Below are positions 23,745 through 31,461 of a stretch of 64,000 bases of DNA, one piece after another (position 1 is the stretch's first letter; each line of letters opens with the position of its first letter). Made by a program: the position numbers and the translations under genes. The DNA lies in NCBI GenBank assembly GCA_900079695.1, contig LT599022.1, positions 1,330,287 to 1,394,286 on the forward strand, read 5' to 3'. The stretch comes from an uncultured Alphaproteobacteria bacterium (GTDB taxonomy: Bacteria > Pseudomonadota > Alphaproteobacteria > Rhodospirillales > Rhodospirillaceae). The notes below the pieces were generated by a model. It did not search any database and was not told the origin of the DNA. It worked only from the letters and a program-made list of their open reading frames with translations.

Positions 23745-25685
23745 TCAGGCCGAGCGCACGCCCTCGAGGAACTTCGCCACCTGGCGATCGAGGGCGGCAA
23801 ATTCCGCCACCAGCCGCTCGGCCGCGGATTTGACTCCGGAACTCCGGTCCGCCGCTTCGACCACCACCGCCCCGACGTCCTCGATCTCCGAGGCCGCCCG
23901 CTGCGCACCCGCCGCGGCACGGTTGACGTTGCGGGCGATCTCGCGGGTGGCGACGCCCTGCTGTTCGACCGTCGCGGCGATGCTGGCCGCAAGCTCCTGA
24001 GACTTGGCGGCGACGTCGGCGATGGAGCGGATCTCGGTCACCACCGTCTCGGTGGCGGCCTGGGCGGCGACGATCTGCTGGTTGATGTCCTCGGTGGCCT
24101 TGGCGGTCTGGGTGGCGAGGGTCTTGACCTCGCCCGCCACCACCGCGAAGCCCTTGCCCATCTCGCCCGCGCGCGCCGCCTCGATCGTCGCGTTCAACGC
24201 CAGCAGGTTGGTCTGGCTGGCGATGTCGGTGATCAGGCTGACGATGCTACCGACGCTCGCCATCTGGGTGGCGAGGCTCTCGATGCTGCGGCGGGCTTCC
24301 TCCGCGCCCGCGGCGGTGCGCGTGGCGATCTCGGCGCTCTCGGTGACGCGGTGCGCGATCTCGCCGATCGACACCGACAGTTCCTCGGCGGCAGCGGCGA
24401 CGGTCTGGACGTTGGCGGAAGTTTCGTCGGTGCTGCCCTTGACCGCATCCGACCCCTGGCGCGCCCGCGCCATCTCCTCGCCGAGCCGCGCGGCCGCGAC
24501 GCCCATGTCGCGGGCGGATTCGGACACGCTGCGCATCACGCTCCGCACCTCGGATTCGAAGCTGCCCGCCAAACCGTCGAGCAGGGCGCGGCGACCGGCC
24601 TCGGCCTCCGCCCGCAGGGCCTCGCGTTCGGCTTGGTGGCGGGCGACCTCGTTGGCCTGGTCCTTGAACACCGCCAGCGCCGCGGCCATCGCCCCGAGCT
24701 CGTCGTTCCGGTCGAGACCGGGGATCGCAACTCCGAGATTGCCGCGCGAAAGCTCGGTCATCGCCGCGGTCATGCGGGTGACGGGGCGGGCGACGAAGCG
24801 CATCAGCAGGCCGCCGAGCACCGGCAGCACCACCGCGAGGGCGGCGAGCACCGCCACCACCGCGAAGGTGCGCAGAGTGTGGATGGGCGCGGTGACCTTG
24901 GCGCGATCCATCGCCACGCCGATGCGCCAATCGACTCCGGCGACCCCCTTGATCGGATAGAAGCGCACGATCTCGGCGTCGGTATCGGCCTTCGCCTTGC
25001 CGACGTCGAGCCCCGATGGCTTGAGCATCCGCCCGGCGTCCGGATGCACCAGCATCGTCCCCGCGCCGTCGACGAGGAAGACGTACCCCTTGCCGCCGAG
25101 ATCGATGCCGGCGAGGAACGTCTGCAACGCGTCGAGGGGAATATCGGCGCCGACGACACCGCGCAGCCCGCCGCTCCCGGACACCGGGTTGGCGACGCCG
25201 ATCACGAGCTTCTGGGTCGTGACGTCGACGTAGGGGGCGGAGAACGTCAGCGCCTTCGCCTTCACCGCCGCGCCGTACCACGGCCGCTTGCGCGGATCGT
25301 AGCCCGCGGGCGGCACCGTGCCGCTGGTGACGAAGCCGCCGTCGGCCTCGCGGCCGAAGTAAACCTCCGAGAAGGTCCGCACCAGGGCCTCGCGCTTCAG
25401 CAGCGCCTGGACCGCGGCATCGTCGGCGCGGGTGACGTCTTCGGTGAGGCCCGCCACCAGCGTCAGCCGCCCCTGCACCCATGTCTGCACACCTTCGGCG
25501 GCAAGCTGGCCGACACCCTGGATCCGGGCGTCGATCTCGGCTTCGAGCTCGTCTCCGGCGGAGGTTGCGAGCCAAGCACCGAGTCCGCCCATCGCCACGG
25601 CGATGATCACCCCCACCACGACAAGCACCCGAACGACGAAATGCCGGGTCCGCTCTCCGCGACCGGCGATCACGCTCTCACCCAT
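23745..25685 (-). CDS. Methyl-accepting chemotaxis protein with a dCache_1 sensor, predicted amino-acid receptor
   Basis: Transmembrane chemoreceptor, 646 residues. First span about residues 17-40, periplasmic double-Cache domain about 41-270, second span about 275-300, then HAMP, and a cytoplasmic signalling domain whose tip is [16 protein letters not shown]. The sensor shows the residues known to bind amino-acid ligands in dCache_1 receptors: Y129, R134, W136, Y137, Y152 and D181, with Y-x4-R-x-W-Y exactly spaced. I therefore infer an amino-acid sensor. No CheBR-binding pentapeptide is visible at the C-terminus. The start at 25685 has GGAGGAG upstream. Confidence 0.93.
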   Translation of the reverse strand: MGESVIAGRGERTRHFVVRVLVVVGVIIAVAMGGLGAWLATSAGDELEAEIDARIQGVGQLAAEGVQTWVQGRLTLVAGLTEDVTRADDAAVQALLKREALVRTFSEVYFGREADGGFVTSGTVPPAGYDPRKRPWYGAAVKAKALTFSAPYVDVTTQKLVIGVANPVSGSGGLRGVVGADIPLDALQTFLAGIDLGGKGYVFLVDGAGTMLVHPDAGRMLKPSGLDVGKAKADTDAEIVRFYPIKGVAGVDWRIGVAMDRAKVTAPIHTLRTFAVVAVLAALAVVLPVLGGLLMRFVARPVTRMTAAMTELSRGNLGVAIPGLDRNDELGAMAAALAVFKDQANEVARHQAEREALRAEAEAGRRALLDGLAGSFESEVRSVMRSVSESARDMGVAAARLGEEMARARQGSDAVKGSTDETSANVQTVAAAAEELSVSIGEIAHRVTESAEIATRTAAGAEEARRSIESLATQMASVGSIVSLITDIASQTNLLALNATIEAARAGEMGKGFAVVAGEVKTLATQTAKATEDINQQIVAAQAATETVVTEIRSIADVAAKSQELAASIAATVEQQGVATREIARNVNRAAAGAQRAASEIEDVGAVVVEAADRSSGVKSAAERLVAEFAALDRQVAKFLEGVRSA

Positions 25686-25771
25686 AGCTCCTCCGATGCC
25701 CCCTTCAGAATGCAGGAAACATCATATATCCGCTTCCGGAGTATGGGTAATCGGAAATCGGAGCCGCGGCG

Positions 25772-27562
25772 TCAGATCGGCCGGGTCGCTTCCTCCAGCC
25801 AGCGCACGGTGGCGGCGTCGACGAGCGGCGCGACCACCTCGGCGACGCGCTCGTGATAGGCGTTGAGCCAGTCGCGCTGTTCGGGCAGCAGCATCTCCGC
25901 CACCACCAGGCGGCGGTCGATCGGCGCGAGGGTGAGGGTCTCGAAGCCGCGCATCGGCTGCTCGCCGCCCTCGACCGCGCGCACCGCGAGGAGATTCTCG
26001 ATGCGGATGCCGTAGGCGCCGGTCTTGTAGTAGCCGGGTTCGTCGGAGAGCACCATGCCGGGCTCCAGCGCCACCGCGCTGGGCGCCTTGCCGATCCGCT
26101 GCGGCCCCTCGTGGACCGATAGGAACGCGCCGACGCCGTGGCCGGTGCCGTGATCGTAGTCGAGCCCCTCGGCCCACAGCCAGCGCCGCGCCAGGGCATC
26201 GAGCTGGCTGCCGGTGGTGCCCTTGGGGAAGACCGCCTGCGCGAGGTCGATGTGCCCCTGCAACACCAGGGTGAAGTTGCGGCGGATCGCGAGGTCCACC
26301 TCGCCGAGCGCCAGGGTGCGGGTGACGTCGGTGGTGCCGTCGCGGTAGTGCGCGCCGGAATCGAGCAGGAAGAGCTGCCCCGGCTCCAGCACCCGGGCGG
26401 TTTCGGCGCGCACGTGATAGTGGACGATCGCGCCGTTCGGCCCCGCCCCGGCGATGGTGGGGAAGCTCGGGCACACGAACCCCGGCTGTTCCATCCGGAA
26501 CGCCAGCAGGCGGTCGGCGAGCGCCTTTTCGCTTTGCCCCGCGCCGTGAATCTCGAACCACGCGAGGAAGCGCGCCAGCGCCGCCGCGTCGGAGCGATGC
26601 GCGCGGCGGAAGCCGTCGAGCTCGACCGCGTTCTTGCACGCCTTCGGCAGCAGGCACGGATCGGCGGCGGACACCACCTTCGCGCCCGCCTCGGCGAGAA
26701 TTTCCGCCACCGCCGCGGGGCCGGAGGCCGGGTCCACCCGCACCGCCGCGCCGCGCGCGCCGAGTTCCCGCAGCACCGGCACGAACGCGTCGCGCGGGCG
26801 CACCCGCACGCCGACGCCGAGGTGGGCGCGCACCGCGTCGCCCACCTTGCCGGGCTCGACGAACCAGTCGACCGTGGCGTCGCGGTAGACGATCGCGAAC
26901 GACAGCACCACCGGCGTGCAGGGCAGGTCGCGGCCGCGCACGTTGAGCAGCCAAGCGATCGAATCCGGCAGCGTCAGCACCGCCGCGTCGTCGCCCTCGC
27001 GCTCCAGCGCCGCGGCCACCTCGCGCTGCTTGTCGAGCCCCACGCGGCCGCTCACGTCCACCGGATAAGGCGCCGCCTCGGCGGTGGGCGGCAGCGGGCG
27101 ATCGGACCAGACCGCGTCGAGCGGATTGCCTGCGCACGCCACCATGTCCGCTCCGGCGGCGCGTGCGGCCTCGGACAGGCGGCGGACGTCGGCGGCGGTG
27201 TGCAGCCAGGGATCGTAGCCGATCCGGTCGCCGGGTTTGGCGGTGCGCCTGATCCACGCGGCGGGCGGATCCTCGGTGAGATGCAGAAGCTGGAAGTGCG
27301 CGGCGTCCACCTCTTCCCGCAGTTGCAGGGTATAGCGGCCGTCGGAGAACACCGCCGCCGCATCGCCCAGCACCACCGCGACCCCGGCCGACCCGGTGAA
27401 GCCGGTGAGCCATGCCAGACGCTTGGCCGAGGGCGGCACGTATTCGCCCTGGTGTTCGTCGGCGCGCGGCACGACGAAGCCGGCAAGGTTCCGAGCCGCG
27501 AGTTCGGAACGCAACAGATCCAGCGGACTGGCCACGATTGCGGAAGGTTTGCTGTCCATCAT
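25772..27562 (-). CDS. pepP: Xaa-Pro aminopeptidase (aminopeptidase P, M24B)
   Basis: Cytoplasmic metallopeptidase that removes an N-terminal residue preceding proline. The 596-residue product is the long three-domain type: two creatinase-like N-terminal domains (PRADEHQGEYVPP at the start), then the pita-bread catalytic domain. Metal ligands are visible in order: LLDSGAHYRDGTTDVTR (two Asp), HGTGHGVGAFLSVHEGP (His), LSDEPGYYKTG (Glu) and RIENLLAV (Glu). A longer overlapping frame on the same strand (25722-27572) is a shadow. The start is one of two adjacent ATGs (27562 or 27559). The gene stands alone, diverging from the repeat island. Confidence 0.93.
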   Translation of the reverse strand: MMDSKPSAIVASPLDLLRSELAARNLAGFVVPRADEHQGEYVPPSAKRLAWLTGFTGSAGVAVVLGDAAAVFSDGRYTLQLREEVDAAHFQLLHLTEDPPAAWIRRTAKPGDRIGYDPWLHTAADVRRLSEAARAAGADMVACAGNPLDAVWSDRPLPPTAEAAPYPVDVSGRVGLDKQREVAAALEREGDDAAVLTLPDSIAWLLNVRGRDLPCTPVVLSFAIVYRDATVDWFVEPGKVGDAVRAHLGVGVRVRPRDAFVPVLRELGARGAAVRVDPASGPAAVAEILAEAGAKVVSAADPCLLPKACKNAVELDGFRRAHRSDAAALARFLAWFEIHGAGQSEKALADRLLAFRMEQPGFVCPSFPTIAGAGPNGAIVHYHVRAETARVLEPGQLFLLDSGAHYRDGTTDVTRTLALGEVDLAIRRNFTLVLQGHIDLAQAVFPKGTTGSQLDALARRWLWAEGLDYDHGTGHGVGAFLSVHEGPQRIGKAPSAVALEPGMVLSDEPGYYKTGAYGIRIENLLAVRAVEGGEQPMRGFETLTLAPIDRRLVVAEMLLPEQRDWLNAYHERVAEVVAPLVDAATVRWLEEATRPI

Positions 27563-27783
27563 ACCCCATCACATGGTGCGCGCCGGGCGATTATGCGCGG
27601 ATTTCGCCCCGGGAAAAGCCCGACGCGCGGACCGCCTCCGCAACGGCGTGGAATTCCGCCAAGGAAGGTCTCAGGCAACGATACATGGCGGCCAAGACTC
27701 CCGATATTCGTTATTTCATGTTGCCGACCCGGCGAAAACGTTCTAATCTTGTTCGTCCCGTCGCCCGGAAGGAGGCCTCCCAA

Positions 27784-28272
27784 ATGGTGAAACCGGCGCA
27801 AGTCCTGATCGCGGCGGCTTTGCTCGCGGCGGCGCTCCCGGCCCGCGCGGACGACGTGCCGCCGACGCCCGAAAGCCTCGACCGCAGCCTCCCCTGCCCC
27901 TCCATCTACGGCACATGGGAAATCGCGTTCGTGATCGGTCGCGTCCGCCTCGTCCCCATTCGACCGGGAGAATGGTGGGGAGGCCTGTTGATGAGGGCCA
28001 CCATCGGCGAAGACGAAGCCACCCTGACCTGGATGAAAAGCGACGCCGGCGGCGCGCGGATTTCCGTATTCAAATCCGATTATCCGCCCGGCAAATACGG
28101 CAACGCATTTTATGGAACCGCCCCAAACGGAGCAACGATCGGCGTTCGAATCATCGATGGGGAACTTCTGGATATCGACCCCGATCAACGGTGCATGCTG
28201 AGTCTCGGAGAAGCCCCGCACGCACCGAGCGACGACGGCTACCAGTCATACATCATGCGCAAGGTCAAATAA
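27784..28272 (+). CDS. Small exported protein of unknown family, copy 1 (candidate immunity protein)
   Basis: I do not recognise the family. The 162-residue product has a Sec-type signal peptide (cleavage probably after LPARA, residue 22), so it should be periplasmic. The mature part looks beta-rich, with the conserved stretches LPCPSIYGTWE, GEDEATLTWMKSD, IDGELLDIDPDQRCM and SDDGYQSYIMRK. Two cysteines (near residues 38 and 136) could form a disulfide. The ATG has a strong AAGGAGG ribosome site. It is the first of three tandem copies just upstream of a lysozyme-type gene, which makes a lysozyme-neutralising role an attractive but unproven inference. Confidence 0.8.
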   Translation: MVKPAQVLIAAALLAAALPARADDVPPTPESLDRSLPCPSIYGTWEIAFVIGRVRLVPIRPGEWWGGLLMRATIGEDEATLTWMKSDAGGARISVFKSDYPPGKYGNAFYGTAPNGATIGVRIIDGELLDIDPDQRCMLSLGEAPHAPSDDGYQSYIMRKVK

Positions 28273-28427
28273 CGAATCCCGACACGTCCGACGCGACAGT
28301 CCCCCCGACTACCCCCGGGCGGCCATAAGAACGGCAACAGAATCCCGATATTCGTTATTTCATGTTGCCAGCCCCGAGAAAACGTTCTAATCTTGTTCGT
28401 CTCATCGCCCGGAAGGAGGTCTCCCAA

Positions 28428-28901
28428 ATGGTGAAACCGGCGCAAGTCCTGATCGCGGCGGCGCCCTCGGCCCGCGCGGACGACGTGCCGCCGACGCCCG
28501 AAAGCCTCGACCGCAGCCTCCCCTGCCCCTCCATCTACGGCACATGGGAAACCGCGTTCGTGATCGGTCGCGTCCGCCTCGTCCCCATTCGGCCGGGAAA
28601 ATGGTGGGAGGGTCTGTTGATGAGGGCCACCATCGGCGAAGACGAAGCCACCCTGACCTGGATGAAGAGCGATGCCGGCGACACGCGGATTTCCACATAC
28701 AAATCCGATCTTCCACCCGGCGAAGAAGCCAACGAATTTTACGGAACCGCCAAAAATAGGGCAACGGTGGGAGCCAGACTCATTGATGGGGAACTTCTGG
28801 ATATCGACCCCGACCAACGGTGCATGTTGAGGCTTGGAGAAGCCCCACACTCACCAAGCGACGACGGCTACCAGTCATACATCATGCGCAAGGTCAAATA
28901 A
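28428..28901 (+). CDS. Small exported protein of unknown family, copy 2 with shortened signal peptide
   Basis: Second tandem copy, 157 residues. It matches copies 1 and 3 over the first 50 mature residues and the C-terminus. Its signal peptide lacks five residues (LLAAA), caused by loss of 15 bases between GCGGCGGCG repeats. The hydrophobic core, MVKPAQVLIAAAPSARA, is then very short and export may fail. In the variable core it carries EGLLMRAT, DTRISTYKSDLPPGEEANEFYG and a K-x-R change (AKNRATVG). The leader and ribosome site are intact, so it is still likely translated. Function is unknown. Confidence 0.7.
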   Translation: MVKPAQVLIAAAPSARADDVPPTPESLDRSLPCPSIYGTWETAFVIGRVRLVPIRPGKWWEGLLMRATIGEDEATLTWMKSDAGDTRISTYKSDLPPGEEANEFYGTAKNRATVGARLIDGELLDIDPDQRCMLRLGEAPHSPSDDGYQSYIMRKVK

Positions 28902-29056
28902 CGAATCCCGACACGTCCGACGCGACAGTCCCCCCGACTACCCCCGGGCGGCCATAAGAACGGCAACAGAATCCCGATATTCGTTATTTCATGTTGCCAG
29001 CCCCGAGAAAACGTTCTAATCTTGTTCGTCTCATCGCCCGGAAGGAGGTCTCCCAA

Positions 29057-29545
29057 ATGGTGAAACCGGCGCAAGTCCTGATCGCGGCGGCGTTGCTCGC
29101 GGCGGCGCCCTCGGCCCGCGCGGACGACGTGCCGCCGACGCCCGAAAGCCTCGACCGCAGCCTCCCCTGCCCCTCCATCTACGGCACATGGGAAATCGCG
29201 TTCGCGATCGGTCGCGGCGGCCTCTTCCCCATTCGGCCGGGAGAATGGTGGGGAGGCCTGTTGATGAAGGCCGCCATCGGCGAAGACGAAGCTACCCTGA
29301 CCTGGATGAAGAGCGACGCCGGCGGCACACGGATTTCCACATACAAATCCGATTATCCACCCGGCGAAGAAGCCAACGAATTTTACGGAACCGCCCAAAA
29401 TGGGGCAACGGTGGGAGCCAGACTCGTCGATGGGGAACTCCTGAATAACTACCCCGATCAACGGTGCATGTTGAGGCTTGGAGAAGCCCCACACTCACCG
29501 AGCGACGACGGCTACCGGTCATACATCATGCGCAAGGTCAAATAA
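29057..29545 (+). CDS. Small exported protein of unknown family, copy 3
   Basis: Third tandem copy, 162 residues with a full signal peptide ending APSARA. The mature N-terminus and the C-terminal SYIMRKVK match the other copies. Differences cluster in the middle: FAIGRGGLFPIRPGEWW, LLMKAAIGED and VDGELLNNYPDQRCM. It shares the STYKSDYPPGEEANEFYG version of the core with copy 2, so copies 2 and 3 are closer to each other than to copy 1 there. It ends 81 bases before the lysozyme-like gene, on the same strand and without a visible terminator, so the two are probably cotranscribed. Confidence 0.78.
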   Translation: MVKPAQVLIAAALLAAAPSARADDVPPTPESLDRSLPCPSIYGTWEIAFAIGRGGLFPIRPGEWWGGLLMKAAIGEDEATLTWMKSDAGGTRISTYKSDYPPGEEANEFYGTAQNGATVGARLVDGELLNNYPDQRCMLRLGEAPHSPSDDGYRSYIMRKVK

Positions 29546-29626
29546 CGAATCCCGACACGTCCGACGCGACAGTCGCCCCTCGGCTTCCCGTGGGGAACGG
29601 ATTTCTTTTGCCCAAAGAGGCCCCAA

Positions 29627-31414
29627 ATGCCGATACGCTTCCCCCTCCCCCGGAAGAAACCTTCGCCTCCCGCGGAGGCCCCCTCAAAACGCCACCCCCT
29701 CGAACCCACGCCTCTCGACGCCAACGCCTATGCGAAAAAGGCGTGGACGCACATCAAAGAGCATGAGGGAATTCCCAACCGCATTTACAGCGACCCCAAA
29801 GGAATTCCCACGCTCGGCGCGGGTTACGCCTTGGCGGTCCGTGGGCACGACGGCAAATATCGGCTTCGCCCCTGGGACGAGATCGGACGGGCAATCAACC
29901 CTTCCAAGCCTTATGCGTTCACCGAGGCGGAGAAACAGCGCCTCGAGGAGGCCGTCGGCTACCTCAACGGCGAAGTTCCAGAGCCAGACCAGGGCCGCTA
30001 CGAAAAAGAAAAAAAATATAAAGAAAAATACGATAAATACAAGAGCATAATAAAACACAATACAGACAAACAGAGACAGAAAGCGCAATCCCTTATTCCT
30101 CCCTTAAGAGGAAAAGAAAATCCGGAGAAAAATCATTTCGGATTCACGATTTCCGAGGGCCGCGCGCAGGATCTCCTCGCGGAGATTTGGCCGAGTTATC
30201 GCGCGACCGTCCTCCGGGAACTGCGGCGGCAGGCCCGCGCCCGCGGCTGGACCAAGGCCGAGATCGACGCCTACATCGAGAAGTACTTCCGGAATTCCGA
30301 CCTGGACCTGGCGCTGACGTCATTGCAATACAACGGCGTTTCGTCGCCGAACGCGAGCGGCGCGGTGCTCGACGGCGACCTCGCCCGCGTGCGCGAGGAA
30401 ATCCTTTACCTTTCCAATGGCAAGACGGACGACAACGAGGCCGTTCGCGGAGGTCTCGCCAAACGCCGCCGCGCCGAGGCCGACCTCGCCACCGATGCCC
30501 CCGAGGGGTGGAGCGACACGGCCAAGGAAGCCTGGAAACGCATCGAGGACAAGCCGGGCAACAAGGCCTACCGCGAAGACTTTCCCGACGCCTTCGCGCC
30601 GAAGCCGATCGGCTGGAATGTCTCGCCGGACGCGCATCGGGCGCTGACGCTGGCGCGGTCCCGCACCGCCGACCCGACGCAGGCGATCCTGCTCAAGTCG
30701 CCAGCGGCATGGACCGAAGACGAGGTGCGCACGGTGATGCGCGGCGACGACTATTGGAGCCACGACCGCTTCGCCCGCGACCGCGCCCAGGCACGGGTCG
30801 GCGCGTGGTTCCGCCACCACTATGGCGACGACCGGTTGCGCCTCGATTCGAGCGGCCGACCGCTGCGCCCCACGCCGATCCGCGCAATTCCCGAGACGCC
30901 CGCTCCCGCCCGGACCGCCGACGGCTCGGATCTCGACGAAGCCGCCGAAGCGGTCGTTGCGCAAGTCGTCCGTTCGGCACAGGACGAGGGCCTTGGGGAG
31001 GCGATCCGCAAACTCCAGATCGGCATGAACCGCTTCGGCGGCGCAGGACGCACAGTCGCGGAAGACGGCGACTACGGCCCCGAAACCGACCTTCGCCTCA
31101 AGGAAATTCTCGCGGCGGACGGCATCGGCGCGGCGGAGACCGCCTATCATCGCGCCACTCTGCTCGACCTCCTCGACGGCGCGCTGCAAAGCGGCACGAT
31201 CGATACGGTGCTGCCGGTGACGGCAGACGCCGCCGGGACGGGCATCGCCGCCGAATTGGCGAAACTCGCGAGCCGCCTCCGACCGGACGGCACGGAGGCG
31301 TTCGTGCGCGATCTGTCCGACGCGCAAGTGGGGGCCGCCACCGTGCACGTTCGCGCCCATATCCGCAACGGCGGCAAGGTTTCCGCCTACGACCGCGCCG
31401 CGCCGGGGATGTGA
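29627..31414 (+). CDS. GH24-type lysozyme with an internal Lys-rich insertion and a C-terminal peptidoglycan-binding-like region
   Basis: Predicted muramidase of 595 residues. Residues E47, D56 and T62 (KEHEG, YSDPKGIPTLGAGY) reproduce the E-x8-D-x5-T spacing of the T4 lysozyme active site, and GLAKRRRAEADL near residue 280 matches the end of that fold. Residues about 124-174 are a Lys-rich, AT-rich insertion splitting the domain. Residues about 445-505 (IRKLQIGMNRFG, EDGDYGPETDLRLKE) resemble a peptidoglycan-binding repeat. A middle segment (WTEDEVRTVMRGDDYW) is unassigned. There is no signal peptide or membrane span, so delivery needs another route, such as a secretion system, a phage-type holin or lysis. 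It lies directly after three exported small proteins. Confidence 0.75.
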   Translation: MPIRFPLPRKKPSPPAEAPSKRHPLEPTPLDANAYAKKAWTHIKEHEGIPNRIYSDPKGIPTLGAGYALAVRGHDGKYRLRPWDEIGRAINPSKPYAFTEAEKQRLEEAVGYLNGEVPEPDQGRYEKEKKYKEKYDKYKSIIKHNTDKQRQKAQSLIPPLRGKENPEKNHFGFTISEGRAQDLLAEIWPSYRATVLRELRRQARARGWTKAEIDAYIEKYFRNSDLDLALTSLQYNGVSSPNASGAVLDGDLARVREEILYLSNGKTDDNEAVRGGLAKRRRAEADLATDAPEGWSDTAKEAWKRIEDKPGNKAYREDFPDAFAPKPIGWNVSPDAHRALTLARSRTADPTQAILLKSPAAWTEDEVRTVMRGDDYWSHDRFARDRAQARVGAWFRHHYGDDRLRLDSSGRPLRPTPIRAIPETPAPARTADGSDLDEAAEAVVAQVVRSAQDEGLGEAIRKLQIGMNRFGGAGRTVAEDGDYGPETDLRLKEILAADGIGAAETAYHRATLLDLLDGALQSGTIDTVLPVTADAAGTGIAAELAKLASRLRPDGTEAFVRDLSDAQVGAATVHVRAHIRNGGKVSAYDRAAPGM

Positions 31415-31439
31415 GGGGCGCGCGGCAACGTGGCGCCCC
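31415..31439. terminator. Possible bidirectional hairpin between the lysozyme gene and prmA
   Basis: GGGGCGC and GCGCCCC form a 7-bp stem with an 11-base loop, immediately after the lysozyme stop and 23 bases beyond the convergent prmA stop. There is no T-run, so confidence is low. Confidence 0.35.
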
Positions 31440-31461
31440 GGATCTCGGAAAAGGCCGCCCC

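Larger units (their letters stand above)
27707..29550. repeat. 11-bp inverted repeats bounding each unit of the array
   Basis: Every unit begins with ATTCGTTATTT (27707-27717, 28350-28360 and the equivalent in copy 3) and every gene ends with its exact reverse complement AAATAACGAAT (28267-28277 after copy 1, about 29540-29550 after copy 3), which includes the TAA stop codon. The gene is therefore enclosed by an 11-bp inverted repeat. I see no transposase or target-site duplication. Confidence 0.7.
27700..29574 (+). repeat. Tandem triplication of a 644-bp gene unit
   Basis: Three head-to-tail copies start at 27700, 28344 and 28973 with the same CCCGATATTCGTTATTTCATG. The spacings are 644 and 629 bases, and the 15-base difference is a deletion in copy 2. 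Each unit holds a leader with GGAAGGAGG, one small gene and its 3' flank. The two spacer segments between copies appear identical. Homology ends abruptly after GCGACAGTC at 29574. This is a gene-amplification array and not a CRISPR or satellite. Confidence 0.95.

Noticed and set aside
23336-23833. 165-codon plus-strand open frame between the chemoreceptor and dctP
   Set aside because: It runs into the antisense of the chemoreceptor gene, has no recognisable features and no good ribosome site.
25722-27572. 616-codon minus-strand frame longer than the pepP frame
   Set aside because: It overlaps pepP in another frame and is Arg/Gly-rich without motifs. The 596-residue frame carries every M24 metal ligand.
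27700-29574. CRISPR array or satellite-type repeat
   Set aside because: The units are 644 bp, coding and differ in their cores. There are no short repeats with unique spacers and no cas genes.
29627-31414. Prophage endolysin
   Set aside because: Not excluded, but no phage structural, holin, spanin or integrase gene is nearby and the gene is far longer than simple endolysins, so I did not annotate a prophage.
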